From Cellulomonas edaphi (GTDB lineage: Bacteria > Actinomycetota > Actinomycetes > Actinomycetales > Cellulomonadaceae): 64,000 bases of DNA. Location of the stretch: the NCBI RefSeq assembly GCF_030362815.1, contig NZ_JAUCGR010000002.1, positions 62,001-126,000 on the forward strand, in the 5' to 3' direction. A program made the translations under genes and the position numbers. The first letter of the stretch is position 1. Each line of letters begins with the position of its first letter. The notes beneath the pieces were generated by a model. The model made no database searches and was not told where the DNA came from. It was given only the letters and a program-made list of their open reading frames with translations. Positions 1-7,906 of this stretch are shown here, in pieces.

Positions 1-596
1 CGGGCGCGGACGCCCTGCTGCTCGGCACCACCGCGTACCTGCCGCTGACCGTCGACGAGGTCGTGGGCCTCTACAGCGACGTCGCCTCGGCCTCGCACGC
101 GCCCGTCTGGGTGTACCACAACCCCCGCACCACGGGCGTCGAGATCAGCGTCGAGACGCTCGTGCGGATCGCCGGCCTGCCCGGCATCGGCGGCACCAAG
201 GACCGAAGCCTGGACGTCGAGGACGTGCGGCGTCGTCACCAGGCGCTGCGGGACGGGGCCCCGGCGCACGTCGAGCTCGGCTTCAGCGGCGACCTGCTCG
301 GTGTCCACGGGCTGCTCGCCGGGGCGGACTCATGGCACTGCGGCCTTGCGGGCCTGCTGCCCGAGCCCTACGTCGCGGCGAGCGCGGCGGCCGTGCGCGG
401 AGACGAGGCGGAGGCCCAGACGCAGCTCGACGCGATCGCCCCCTGGATCGAGCTGGGTCAGCGCTGGGGGATCGCCCGCCTCGCCACCGTCGTCGGTCCC
501 GCGCTCGGCATCGACCTCGGAGACGTGCCCCGACCCTTGCTCGCGCCGCCCGCGGAGGTGCGCGCGGAGGTGGAGCGGCTGCTCAGCGCGAGGTAG
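1..596 (+). CDS. DapA-family aldolase (dihydrodipicolinate synthase/N-acetylneuraminate lyase family), 5'-partial
   Basis: The reading frame enters from the window edge (first full codon at base 3), so about a third of a roughly 300-residue family protein is missing. Members are cytoplasmic TIM-barrel enzymes that form a Schiff base with pyruvate or a related keto acid and condense or cleave it. Seen directly: the segment VYHNPRTTG carries the family active-site tyrosine and GGTKDRS the Schiff-base lysine; the remainder is the helical C-terminal part. The true substrate (aspartate semialdehyde for lysine synthesis, or a sugar acid) cannot be decided from this fragment. It is not next to other lysine genes here. 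It ends 9 bases before the convergent transporter gene, and no terminator hairpin is visible in that gap. Confidence 0.85.
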   Translation, partial: GADALLLGTTAYLPLTVDEVVGLYSDVASASHAPVWVYHNPRTTGVEISVETLVRIAGLPGIGGTKDRSLDVEDVRRRHQALRDGAPAHVELGFSGDLLGVHGLLAGADSWHCGLAGLLPEPYVAASAAAVRGDEAEAQTQLDAIAPWIELGQRWGIARLATVVGPALGIDLGDVPRPLLAPPAEVRAEVERLLSAR

Positions 597-605
597 CGGA
601 TCGGG

Positions 606-1832
606 TCAGTGCTTCGCGACGCTGTCGTCCGACGCGTCGTCGCCGTCGACGGGCTCGACGTCCTCGACGGCCTCCTCGACCGACATCGGCGGGTCCATGG
701 TGCGCAGCCGCGAGAAGATCGCCCACGACACCGCCACGAGCGGCACCGCGATGACCGCGCCGAGCAGCCCGCCGGTGAGCGTGCCCGTCGTCACGGCGAG
801 CGCGATCACCACGGGGTGGATGGACACCTGCTTGCCCATGACGAACGGCTGCAGGATGTGCCCCTCGAACTGGCCGATGAGCGCGATGCCCACGCCGACG
901 AACACCGCCGACCAGAACCCGTTCGCGGCCAGCGCCACGATCATCGCGATGACCATGGCGGCGGGCGCGCCCACCAGCGGGATGAAGGCACCGATGAACA
1001 CCAGCACCGCGAGGGGCGCGGCGAGGGGCACGCCCAGGATCAGCAGGAGGATGAACGCGAGCGCGCCGTCGGTCAGGGCGATGAGCACCGTGCCGCGGGT
1101 GTAACCGGAGAAGGTGTACCAGCCGGCACCGCCCACCACCTGCCACACGTCGCGGCTGCGGGCCGGGAGCTGGTTGAGGAACCAGGTCCACATCTCCTGG
1201 CCGCGCGCCAGGAAGAAGACGGTCAGGAAGATGGCCAGCGCCAGGGCGGTGAACACCTCCACCACGGAACCGAGCCGCGCCGCGGCCTCCGAGGCGAGCT
1301 CGCCCGAGTGGGACTGCACCCACTCCTGTGCGGAGTCGATCCACTTGGCGATCTGGTCGCTCGTGATGGTGAAGGGCAGCTTGCCGCTCTCAAGGAAGTC
1401 GGTGATCTGCGTGATGCCGGTGCTGAACTTCTCGGACAGGTCGTCCCACTGGTTGACGATCGAGAAGCCGACGTACGTGAGCAGGCCCAGGAAGAACAGG
1501 ATGCCGGTGGCGATCGCCAAGCCGGTGGCGAGCCCGCGCGGCATCACCTTCGAGAAGAGGACCACGAGCGGGCGCAGCACCGCGGTGAAGACGAACGCCA
1601 GGAAGAGCGAGACGAACACGAGCACCACGTGCCACACCGCGAAGAACACCAGGCTGACCGCCATGACGACGACGATCAGCCGCCACGACACACCCGCGAG
1701 CGAACGCAGCCACCGCGGTGCCGTCGGTTCCTCGATCCCGTAGACGCTCGGGTTGCGGCGGCCGCCGGCCACCTTCCGCGGCGGTGCCGCCACGTACGCC
1801 CTGGTAGGACGCTCGCCAGCGCCGTCTGTCAT
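606..1832 (-). CDS. AI-2E family transporter (PerM/TqsA-like membrane protein)
   Basis: A 408-residue polytopic inner-membrane protein. The first ~55 residues are hydrophilic; then come paired hydrophobic helices (about residues 52-110), a soluble loop with an amphipathic stretch (about 120-195) and a second block of helices (about 200-365), the layout of the AI-2E/PerM exporter family. Family members include putative exporters of the autoinducer AI-2 and sodium/proton antiporters, so the transported substrate is unknown here. The ATG is preceded by GAGGG five bases upstream. The gene is divergent from tRNA-Leu and convergent with the DapA-family gene. The acidic C-terminal tail is typical of actinobacterial versions. 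Family assignment is firm; function is only inferred. Confidence 0.85.
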   Translation of the reverse strand: MTDGAGERPTRAYVAAPPRKVAGGRRNPSVYGIEEPTAPRWLRSLAGVSWRLIVVVMAVSLVFFAVWHVVLVFVSLFLAFVFTAVLRPLVVLFSKVMPRGLATGLAIATGILFFLGLLTYVGFSIVNQWDDLSEKFSTGITQITDFLESGKLPFTITSDQIAKWIDSAQEWVQSHSGELASEAAARLGSVVEVFTALALAIFLTVFFLARGQEMWTWFLNQLPARSRDVWQVVGGAGWYTFSGYTRGTVLIALTDGALAFILLLILGVPLAAPLAVLVFIGAFIPLVGAPAAMVIAMIVALAANGFWSAVFVGVGIALIGQFEGHILQPFVMGKQVSIHPVVIALAVTTGTLTGGLLGAVIAVPLVAVSWAIFSRLRTMDPPMSVEEAVEDVEPVDGDDASDDSVAKH

Positions 1833-1911
1833 CGAACCCTCGGTCTCTCGTGCGGTCGTTCCGCACAGTGTGCACCGAGGGGCCGATGCGTGCCCGACTG
1901 CCGCGCCGTGC

Positions 1912-1917
1912 TATCTT
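1912..1917 (+). promoter_or_regulatory. Probable -10 element of the tRNA-Leu promoter
   Basis: TATCTT followed by a T-rich pair of codons in otherwise GC-rich DNA, about 45 bases before the tRNA. No clear TTGnnn -35 lies 17 bases upstream. A small hairpin (arms 1933-1939 and 1944-1950, loop of four) sits in the transcribed leader between this element and the tRNA. Confidence 0.4.
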
Positions 1918-1962
1918 TTCTGCCGCACCTCGGGAGGCCTACGGGCCTCCGGTGGTCCACCT

Positions 1963-2045
1963 GTCCGGGTGGCGGAATGGCAGACGCGCTAGCTTGAGGT
2001 GCTAGTGCCCTAACGGGCGTGGGGGTTCAAGTCCCCCTCCGGACA
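1963..2045 (+). tRNA. tRNA-Leu (anticodon GAG)
   Basis: An 83-base class II tRNA. The acceptor stem pairs GTCCGGG (1963-1969) with TCCGGAC (2038-2044) including one G-U pair, followed by discriminator A at 2045. The anticodon stem CTAGC/GCTAG encloses the loop TTGAGGT, so the anticodon GAG lies at 1996-1998 and reads CUC/CUU leucine codons. The long variable arm and the T-loop GTTCAAGTC are visible. The 3' CCA is not encoded. It sits between a divergent transporter gene and a strong terminator. Confidence 0.96.
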
Positions 2046-2058
2046 CTCGTTGAGACAG

Positions 2059-2105
2059 CGACGACGAAGGCCCCCGATCCCGCCGATCGGGGGCCTTCGT
2101 CGTCG
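2059..2105 (+). terminator. Strong hairpin terminator after tRNA-Leu
   Basis: A perfect 21-bp inverted repeat (2059-2079 and 2085-2105) with a five-base loop starts 14 bases after the tRNA. There is no long T-run, as is usual in actinobacteria. It should end the tRNA transcript and isolates the next gene. Confidence 0.85.
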
Positions 2106-2214
2106 TTCCCATGGGCGCTCGGCACGATCCGAACGTGCGTCAGCCCCGGTCGCCGCGGCGCGGCTGTCCCACGGCGCATGTCGCACTCGTCGCCCTGCGG
2201 CGGCGATGACCGTC

Positions 2215-2220
2215 GACAAT
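2215..2220 (+). promoter_or_regulatory. -10-like hexamer (GACAAT) for a leaderless start
   Basis: Ends exactly 6 bases before GTG 2227. It has the conserved A2 and T6 of an actinobacterial -10 and there is no Shine-Dalgarno, so translation probably starts at the transcript 5' end. Confidence 0.4.
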
Positions 2221-2226
2221 GGGCAG

Positions 2227-3222
2227 GTGACACCACCGTCCCCGCGTGCCGACGAGCTCGCGCCGCCCGTCGCGTGGTCGTGGGGACAAGCGGGTCTCGG
2301 GCTCGTCTACGCCCTGCCCGCCGTGCTGGTGGCGCCCCACGACCCGCTCGCCGGGCTGGCCGTCGCCGTCGGGGTGATTCCCGCGACGCTGGTGCCGCTG
2401 CGCCCAGCTCGCCGCGAGCGGGTGTTCGTCCTGCTCGTCGGCCTTGTCGCCGGGTTCTCGATCTTCCTCGGCTCGCTGGTCGCGGGCACCCCTGCGCTCG
2501 CCGTCGTCTCGATCTTCGCTCTCGCGGTGGCGACCGCCGTGGCGAGCTCCTCTCCGGCCCGGCGCCTGGCACCCATGTCCTTGACGCTGGGGCTGCCCCT
2601 CGTCGGAGCCGGGCTGAGTGAGTCCGGTCCCCGGGACGGTCTCGTCGCGGCGGGGCTCATCATGGCGGGATCGTCGTACGCCTGGGCCGTCTCGCTGCTG
2701 TGGCCGTCGCGCCCGGCGGGCTCGCGTCCTCGACGTACTCCGCCGCCGCGGGCCGTGGCGCTGCGGTACGGGGTGCAGATCGGGTCGGCCGCGGCCGCAG
2801 CCGCCGCGCTCGGGTTCGCCAGTGGGCTCGACCACCCCGGGTGGCCGGTGATCGCCGCGTTGCTCGTGAGTCGCCCAGACACCGACGCGCTGCACGCACG
2901 GGCGACCGGACGCGCCGTCTCGGTGCTGGCCGGCTCGCTGGTCGCCTGCGGCCTCGCCGCGGTCCACCCGTCGAACGCGCTCATCGGCGCGCTCGCCGCG
3001 GTGACGCTCGCCTGCGCGGCGGCCACGCTCGGCAGCCGGTGGTACGTGACACCTGCGTTCACCACCACCCTCGTCCTGTCCCTGCTCCTCGCGGACGGCG
3101 GACAGAGCTCGTCGTACTGGTTCCTCGAACGGACCGGCCAGACCCTCGTCGGCATCGCCCTGGCGCTCCTGGCGTCGTGGGTCGCTCGGCAGTCGGTCCG
3201 GCCGCGCGCGTCGGCAGGCTGA
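2227..3222 (+). CDS. FUSC family integral membrane protein
   Basis: About 331 residues with repeated hydrophobic segments in two halves (roughly residues 15-160 and 185-320) separated by a basic proline-rich linker. This matches the fusaric-acid-resistance/aromatic-acid-exporter (FUSC) fold, whose members are thought to export small aromatic or toxic compounds. The second half contains the conserved-looking stretch around GHPGWPVIAALL-type sequence seen here as HPGWPVIAALLV. I chose GTG 2227 because a -10-like GACAAT ends 6 bases upstream; an in-frame ATG at 2206 is the alternative and has no ribosome-binding site either. It stands alone between the tRNA terminator and a convergent small gene. 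The substrate is unknown. Confidence 0.7.
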   Translation: MTPPSPRADELAPPVAWSWGQAGLGLVYALPAVLVAPHDPLAGLAVAVGVIPATLVPLRPARRERVFVLLVGLVAGFSIFLGSLVAGTPALAVVSIFALAVATAVASSSPARRLAPMSLTLGLPLVGAGLSESGPRDGLVAAGLIMAGSSYAWAVSLLWPSRPAGSRPRRTPPPRAVALRYGVQIGSAAAAAAALGFASGLDHPGWPVIAALLVSRPDTDALHARATGRAVSVLAGSLVACGLAAVHPSNALIGALAAVTLACAAATLGSRWYVTPAFTTTLVLSLLLADGGQSSSYWFLERTGQTLVGIALALLASWVARQSVRPRASAG

Positions 3223-3255
3223 CGTGGTGCGGGGCGCCCGCGGCCGCCCGACCCG

Positions 3256-3624
3256 TCAGCCCTGGTCGCCGGCGTACGGAAGGGTCGACGGCTTCTTCTG
3301 CCACGGCCAGCGGCCCGTGATCTCCAGCTCGAGGGTGAAGCTGAGGAACGTCCGGATGAGCACGATCCCGGCGAGGACGCCGACGCTCTGCAGCGTGGGT
3401 GTGACGGCGACCGTTCGGATGATGTCGGCGGCGACCAGCAGCTCGAGCCCCAGCAGGATCGATCGACCGAGCTGCTGGCGGAACCTCCGGTAGACGTCTG
3501 GTTCGTGCCGCACCAGCCGGACGCACGTGGCGACACCGGCGGCCACGGCGCCGATGGCGATGATCGCCACGCCCGCGCCGTCGATCACTCGGCCGACGTC
3601 CTCGACGGTCTCGGCGAACGTCAT
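3256..3624 (-). CDS. DUF1622 family small membrane protein
   Basis: A 122-residue protein with three predicted membrane helices (about residues 15-37, 58-75 and 80-102) and a basic region between the first two, the layout of DUF1622 proteins. The end contains WPWQKKPS and is hydrophilic. No biochemical function is established for the family. The start is supported by GAGGAG six bases before the ATG. It is divergent from the single-domain response regulator at 3775 and convergent with the FUSC gene; neighbouring does not prove a shared job. Confidence 0.7.
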   Translation of the reverse strand: MTFAETVEDVGRVIDGAGVAIIAIGAVAAGVATCVRLVRHEPDVYRRFRQQLGRSILLGLELLVAADIIRTVAVTPTLQSVGVLAGIVLIRTFLSFTLELEITGRWPWQKKPSTLPYAGDQG

Positions 3625-3762
3625 GAGATCTCCTCGGGGTCGACGTGAGGAGTCGAGCATCCAGGATGTCGGGTCTCCGCACACCTGCGGTGGCCCCGCG
3701 CATAGCGGCCCGGCCGCGCCGTCCACACCCCTAGGGAGGTACTCAGGGCCCCGCCGGTTGCA

Positions 3763-3768
3763 CAGACT
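3763..3768 (+). promoter_or_regulatory. -10-like hexamer (CAGACT) for a leaderless start
   Basis: Ends exactly 6 bases before ATG 3775; no Shine-Dalgarno is visible between them. It fits the leaderless pattern seen at other genes in the window. Confidence 0.4.
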
Positions 3769-3774
3769 GCTGAC

Positions 3775-4287
3775 ATGCCACTGACGTTGCCGGCCCTCTC
3801 GGTGCTCGTCGTCGAAGACGACCCCGGCGACCAGCTGCTGATCCGTGAGGTCTTCGAGGAGCACAGCGCCATCGACGCACTCACGATCGTCGACGACGGT
3901 GCAGCCGCACTCGCCTACCTCCGCCGCGAAGGCGAGTACGTCGACGCGCCACGCCCCACCCTGATGCTGCTGGACCTCAACCTGCCCCTGCGTTCCGGGG
4001 GTGAGGTGCTCGAGCAGGTCCGCGCCGAGACGGCCTGGCGCGCGCTTCCGGTGGTCATCCTGACGACGTCCGACGAGGAGGTCGACGTCGCTCGTGCCTA
4101 TGCCGCCGGCGCGAACGCCTACATCACCAAGCCGCTGCACTGGGACGAGTTCGCCGCCAAGGTGCGCAAGCTCGACGAGTTCTACCTGCGCACGGCACGA
4201 CTGCCTCGGCACCTGACACTGGGCGAGCACGAGGCGCGCCGCACGAGCGGTCCGGGGGACGCGCCCCGCGGAGACGGCGGCGCATAA
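3775..4287 (+). CDS. Single-domain response regulator (Rcp1/CheY-like)
   Basis: A 170-residue receiver protein without an output domain. Receiver residues are all present: acidic pair E14/D15-D16 in VVEDDPGDQ, phosphoacceptor D67 in LMLLDLNLP, T97/T98 in VVILTTSDEE and K119 in YITKPLHW. The PGDQLLIREVF sequence after the acidic pocket is typical of Rcp1-type regulators that pair with phytochrome-like or hybrid kinases. The last ~25 residues are polar and divergent. No cognate kinase is adjacent and intact; the nearby kinase remnant is on the other strand and belongs with the NarL-type regulator. The phosphorylation partner is therefore unknown. Confidence 0.88.
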   Translation: MPLTLPALSVLVVEDDPGDQLLIREVFEEHSAIDALTIVDDGAAALAYLRREGEYVDAPRPTLMLLDLNLPLRSGGEVLEQVRAETAWRALPVVILTTSDEEVDVARAYAAGANAYITKPLHWDEFAAKVRKLDEFYLRTARLPRHLTLGEHEARRTSGPGDAPRGDGGA

Positions 4288-4483
4288 GCGTGGCGTCGCG
4301 TGAGCGCACGGGCTTCCCGGCCTCCGTCCGAGACCGCGGTGCGCCCAGACTGCTCGGCCGAGCTCGGGCAAGTCCCGGATCGCGCGCGCCCACGTCTCAG
4401 GCGACGTGCGGGGCGACGCCGACCGTCTGCGACGCCTCGCGGGCCCGACCCGATCGAGCGTGAGGGACGAGCGTGCCTGGCAC
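4288..4483. other. Intergenic region between convergent regulators
   Basis: About 195 GC-rich bases with no supportable gene, promoter or clean hairpin. It separates the 3' ends of the single-domain regulator and the NarL-type regulator. Confidence 0.5.
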
Positions 4484-5143
4484 CTAGGCGGACGGGAGCG
4501 GCAGCCGGGCGTCGTGCGCCACGATCGCCGCCTGGGTGCGGTTGGCGACGCCGAGCTTGGTCATCGAGTGGGCGAGATGCGTCTTCACCGTCGTCTCCGC
4601 CATGTAGAGGTGCCGTGCGATCTCGCCGTTCGTCATGCCCGCCGCGACGCAGCCGAGCACCTCGCGCTCACGCTCGCTCAGGCCGGCCACCAGCGCGGCC
4701 GCGCCCGAGCCGGCGGGGTCGAGCCGGTCCCCGACGACGTCGAGCAGCCGTCGCAACGCCAGGGGAGACATGGGGGCCCCGCCGTCCGCGGCAGCGCGTA
4801 TTCCTCGGCGGAGCTCGTCGGCGGACGAGTCCTTGAGCAGGTAGCCGGCCGCGCCCGCACGCAGGGCGGGGACGATGTACTCGTCGTACTGGAAGCTCGT
4901 GAGCATCACGACGGCCGTCGTCGGTGCGGTGCGACGCAGCTCGCCCAGTGCCTCCAAGCCGTTCATCACCGGCATCTGCACGTCCAGCAGCACCACGTCC
5001 GGATGGTGCGCCTGGACCTGGGCGATGGCCTCGCGACCGTCGGCCGCCTGCCCGACCACGTCCAGGTCGGGCGTCGCGCCCAGCAGCTCCGCGAGCCCGG
5101 ACCGGAACAGCTCCTCGTCGTCGACCACCACGACGCGTGTCAT
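4484..5143 (-). CDS. NarL/LuxR-type response regulator
   Basis: A 219-residue two-domain DNA-binding regulator. The receiver domain (about 1-120) has the acidic DDE at 8-10, phosphoacceptor D54 in VLLDVQMPVMNG, T82 in MLTSFQYDEY and K104 in YLLKDSSADE. The C-terminal LuxR helix-turn-helix (about 153-212) contains LSEREREVLGCVAAGMTNGE and the recognition-helix segment TVKTHLAHSMTKLG. Its gene follows the histidine-kinase remnant with an ATGA overlap, the normal kinase-then-regulator operon order. Because the kinase has lost its phosphoacceptor histidine domain, this regulator is probably an orphan or is served by another kinase. Targets are unknown. Confidence 0.92.
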   Translation of the reverse strand: MTRVVVVDDEELFRSGLAELLGATPDLDVVGQAADGREAIAQVQAHHPDVVLLDVQMPVMNGLEALGELRRTAPTTAVVMLTSFQYDEYIVPALRAGAAGYLLKDSSADELRRGIRAAADGGAPMSPLALRRLLDVVGDRLDPAGSGAAALVAGLSEREREVLGCVAAGMTNGEIARHLYMAETTVKTHLAHSMTKLGVANRTQAAIVAHDARLPLPSA

Positions 5144-5538
5144 CGTTCCCCCCTCGGCAGCACGGCGCGGACGATGAAGCCGCCCGCGGCAGTCGGCCCG
5201 CAGGCCCACTCTCCTCCGACCATCCGGACCCGCTCCTGCATGCCCGTCAGCCCGTGGCCTCCCGTCGTCAGCACCTGCGCCGGCGGGCGGGTCGGGGCGG
5301 CGTTCCTCACCTCGACCACCAGCACGCCCGGCCCGTCCTCGATCTCCACCACCGTGGGGGCGCCGGGCGCGTGCCTGGCGGCGTTGGTCAACGACTCGCG
5401 CACGACGCGGACCGCCGTCCGCTCCGCGAGGTCGGGCGGCTGGCGCCCCGCAGTGGTCAGCCGGAGGTCGATCGGCTGCCCCACAGCGCGGACGTCGTCG
5501 ACGAGGGTGCTGACCTCCGACAACGACTGGCGAGCCAG
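5140..5538 (-). pseudogene. Truncated sensor histidine kinase (C-terminal HATPase only)
   Basis: Only about 130 codons of a NarX/DesK-type (HisKA_3) kinase remain. They carry the ATP-binding N box ESLTNAARHAPG and the G box GGHGLTGMQERV of the HATPase domain. The sensor region, membrane segments and the DHp domain with the phosphoacceptor histidine are missing. Recognisable kinase sequence (LARQSLSEVSTLVDD) stops abruptly around base 5535, where sequence belonging to a glycosyltransferase on the opposite strand begins. A TTG or internal codon could in theory start a short protein, but it could not autophosphorylate. The 3' end overlaps the regulator start by ATGA. I interpret this as a remnant left by a deletion; an assembly join is the alternative. 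Confidence 0.8.
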
Positions 5539-5540
5539 GC

Positions 5541-6087
5541 CTGTTCGGCAAGCCGATGCACGCCTCCGACGACTCGCTGCTGACCTTGTTCGCCCTGCGT
5601 GCAGGCAAGACCGTCGCCCAGCCGTCCGCGTTCTCGTTCTCGCTCATGCCGACCAAGCTCTCTCATCACCGGCGGCAGCAGCTGCGCTGGATGCGCGGCT
5701 CGACGGTGCGTTCCGCCTGGCGTGCCCCGCTACCTGCCCGTCGACCGCTTCGCCTGGTGGAACCACACCGCGCGGTGGATGCAGTACGGCGCGGTCAGCG
5801 GACTGTTCCTCTACCTGGTGCTCTCGGGCACGCTGCTCAGCTGGCACGTCGTCGGGCAGTCGCTGCTCGTCGTGCTCGGACTCCAGCTGGTCATCATGAC
5901 GCCGTACCTCACCCTGCGCCGCAGTGATCAGAGCACGGCCCAGCGCGTCGCGGTCTACGCAACCGCCCCGCTGCTCGGCCTGTGGCAGGCCACGTTCCTT
6001 CGCGGCCTGCGCTGGTACTCGATCGCGACCTTCCGCAAGGCGGCCGCCTCGTGGGGCACCCGCGGCACGGTCGAGGTGGCGGCCTGA
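5541..6087 (+). pseudogene. 5'-truncated, frameshifted family 2 glycosyltransferase (hyaluronan-synthase-like end)
   Basis: The 3' third of a processive GT2 glycosyltransferase. In the first frame (5541 to about 5727) the DD of HASDDSLLTLFAL and the QQLRWMRGS product-binding motif are recognisable. The sequence then continues in the next frame from about 5729 as VPRYLPVDRFAWWNHTARW, followed by membrane helices to the stop at 6085. Joining the pieces needs a +1 (or -2) shift at TGGCGTGCCCCGC. The N-terminal membrane segments and nucleotide-sugar-binding domain are absent; the left edge abuts the kinase remnant on the other strand. An intact member would polymerise or export a polysaccharide at the membrane; this copy should be dead. 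Confidence 0.8.
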
Positions 6088-6115
6088 AACCGGTCCCATG
6101 CCCGGCTCCAGGCGT

Positions 6116-7876
6116 TCAGCCGGTCGGCGGCTCGGCTCGATCCCTCGCCGGTGCGGGCGGCAGCGATCCGTCGACAGGCAGGAGCCGGACCACCAGGACG
6201 GCGACGTCGTCGTGCCGCTCGGAGTCGGCGGTCAGCGTCGCGACGAGCGAGGAGGCGTCGAAGCCCGCGACGTCGTCAGCGCGTCGTGGCAGCCGGCTCA
6301 ACGCGTCGCGCAGGTTCCCCGTTCGACGTTCGACGAGCCCGTCGGTGAACAGGACCAGGGCGTCCCCGGGTCGCAGCGTCACCTCATGGTCGTGCCGCTC
6401 GGTGTCCGGCGCGAACCCGACCAGCAGGTCGCCGCGCGCCTCGAGCAGCTCGGCGTCGCCATCGGCACGGCGCACGAGCGGGGGGAGGTGCCCCGCGTTC
6501 GACCACTGCAACCGGCGGGCGCCCGACGGGTCGGGCGGGTCGAGGTGCGCGACGATCATGGATGCCGTGGCCCCTACCCGGGCGCCGGTGTTGGCCTGGT
6601 CGACGAGCTGCGCGATCGCCGACGGCGGGCGCGCGAACACCCACGCGAACGCACGCCACAGGGAGCGGAGCTGGCCCATGAGCGAGGCGGCGCGCAGGTC
6701 GTGACCGGTGACGTCCCCCATCGAGATCGCGACGCCGCGATCGCCGAGATCGAGGACGTCGTACCAGTCACCCCCCACGCGTTCGCCCGCCTCAGCCGGG
6801 ACGTAGCTGGACGACAGCTCGAGCCCGTCGATCCGAGGGAGCTCGGTGAGCATGGCCTCCTGGAGCACGTGGGCGACCTCGCGACGGTGGTCGAGAAGCT
6901 GGGCGCGCTCAAGGGCGAGCGCGGCGTAGGACGCGAGCGCCTGCTTGACCGGGAGGAGGTCGTCGGTGAACGCCCGGGCCAGCTGCCAGCGCAGCAGCAG
7001 CACACCGATCTGCCGGTGCTGTGTCGCGATGGGGAGCAGGGCCATCGCCCCGGCACCGCCCGCGCCGGCAAGCACAGGAAACTGCTCGGCCAGGACGTCG
7101 CCGTCCTCGAAGAACAGAGCCTGTCGGCTCGCGGCGACGACCACCGACGGCCAGCGCCGGTCCGACATCGACACGGGAGCCCACGCGCTGTCCTGGACAC
7201 CCGCGACCTCGTCGTGGCGTACCCAGTGCAACCGGTGCGCCTCGATCATGGCCACAGCGCTGCGATCGACGCCCAGCACGGTGCGCGCCAGACGCTGCAC
7301 CGCGTCGAGGACCTCGTCGACCGTCGTGGTGTCCGCGAGCTCTTCGGCCATCAGCAGCAGCAGGCGAGCATGCCGTGCAGCGAGGCGGGCGTCGTGCTGG
7401 GCACGCCGGGCGCGCTCCTGCTGGGAGCGCAACGTGACCTCTGCCGAGCATGCTTGCGCGAGGTCGGACAGGGCGGAGAGCTCGTCGTCGGTCCAGCGTC
7501 GCGGTCGGTCGTCGATCGCGCACAAGCTGCCCACGGCGGCGCCTGTCCCGTCGTGGAGCGGGAAGCCCGCGTACGCGATGGCGTGCAGGTCGGGGATGGC
7601 GAGGTTGTCCGCCAGGAAGTCGACCTGCCGTGCGTCCGTGACGACGAGCGGCTCGTCGGAGCGGACGACGTACTGGCAGAACGAGTGCGCCAGGCCCGTG
7701 CCGCGGCGCGACTGCCACGGTTCGGGGAGCCCGACGGCGCCCGGGAAGACCTGCCCGGCCTCGTCGACGAAGGACACGAGCGAGACGGGTGCATCGAGCA
7801 TGCGTCGCGCGAGGCGTGCGAAGCGTTCGTACCCCTCGTCGGAGCGCCCGACGGGTCCATCCATGGCATCGCTCAC
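6116..7876 (-). CDS. GAF-GAF-PP2C (SpoIIE-type) serine phosphatase
   Basis: A 586-residue soluble signalling protein. The first GAF domain (about 10-155) has the VSLVSFVDEAGQVF start and the WLCAIDDRPR-like end seen as GSLCAIDDRPRRW. A coiled stretch (about 155-185) precedes a second GAF domain (about 190-335). The C-terminal SpoIIE/RsbU PP2C phosphatase domain (about 350-570) contains GGDWYDVLDLGDRGVAISMGDVTGHD, with the metal-binding aspartates, and the later LFTDGLVERR and HDDVAVLVVRL motifs. Such proteins usually dephosphorylate anti-anti-sigma factors in response to a ligand or redox signal. No anti-sigma or STAS partner is adjacent. GTG 7876 is taken as start, with ATG 7864 as alternative. 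Its C-terminal end faces the glycosyltransferase remnant. Confidence 0.88.
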   Translation of the reverse strand: MSDAMDGPVGRSDEGYERFARLARRMLDAPVSLVSFVDEAGQVFPGAVGLPEPWQSRRGTGLAHSFCQYVVRSDEPLVVTDARQVDFLADNLAIPDLHAIAYAGFPLHDGTGAAVGSLCAIDDRPRRWTDDELSALSDLAQACSAEVTLRSQQERARRAQHDARLAARHARLLLLMAEELADTTTVDEVLDAVQRLARTVLGVDRSAVAMIEAHRLHWVRHDEVAGVQDSAWAPVSMSDRRWPSVVVAASRQALFFEDGDVLAEQFPVLAGAGGAGAMALLPIATQHRQIGVLLLRWQLARAFTDDLLPVKQALASYAALALERAQLLDHRREVAHVLQEAMLTELPRIDGLELSSSYVPAEAGERVGGDWYDVLDLGDRGVAISMGDVTGHDLRAASLMGQLRSLWRAFAWVFARPPSAIAQLVDQANTGARVGATASMIVAHLDPPDPSGARRLQWSNAGHLPPLVRRADGDAELLEARGDLLVGFAPDTERHDHEVTLRPGDALVLFTDGLVERRTGNLRDALSRLPRRADDVAGFDASSLVATLTADSERHDDVAVLVVRLLPVDGSLPPAPARDRAEPPTG

Positions 7877-7906
7877 AGACGCATACTTCCCTATGTCGGC
7901 CAGCGA

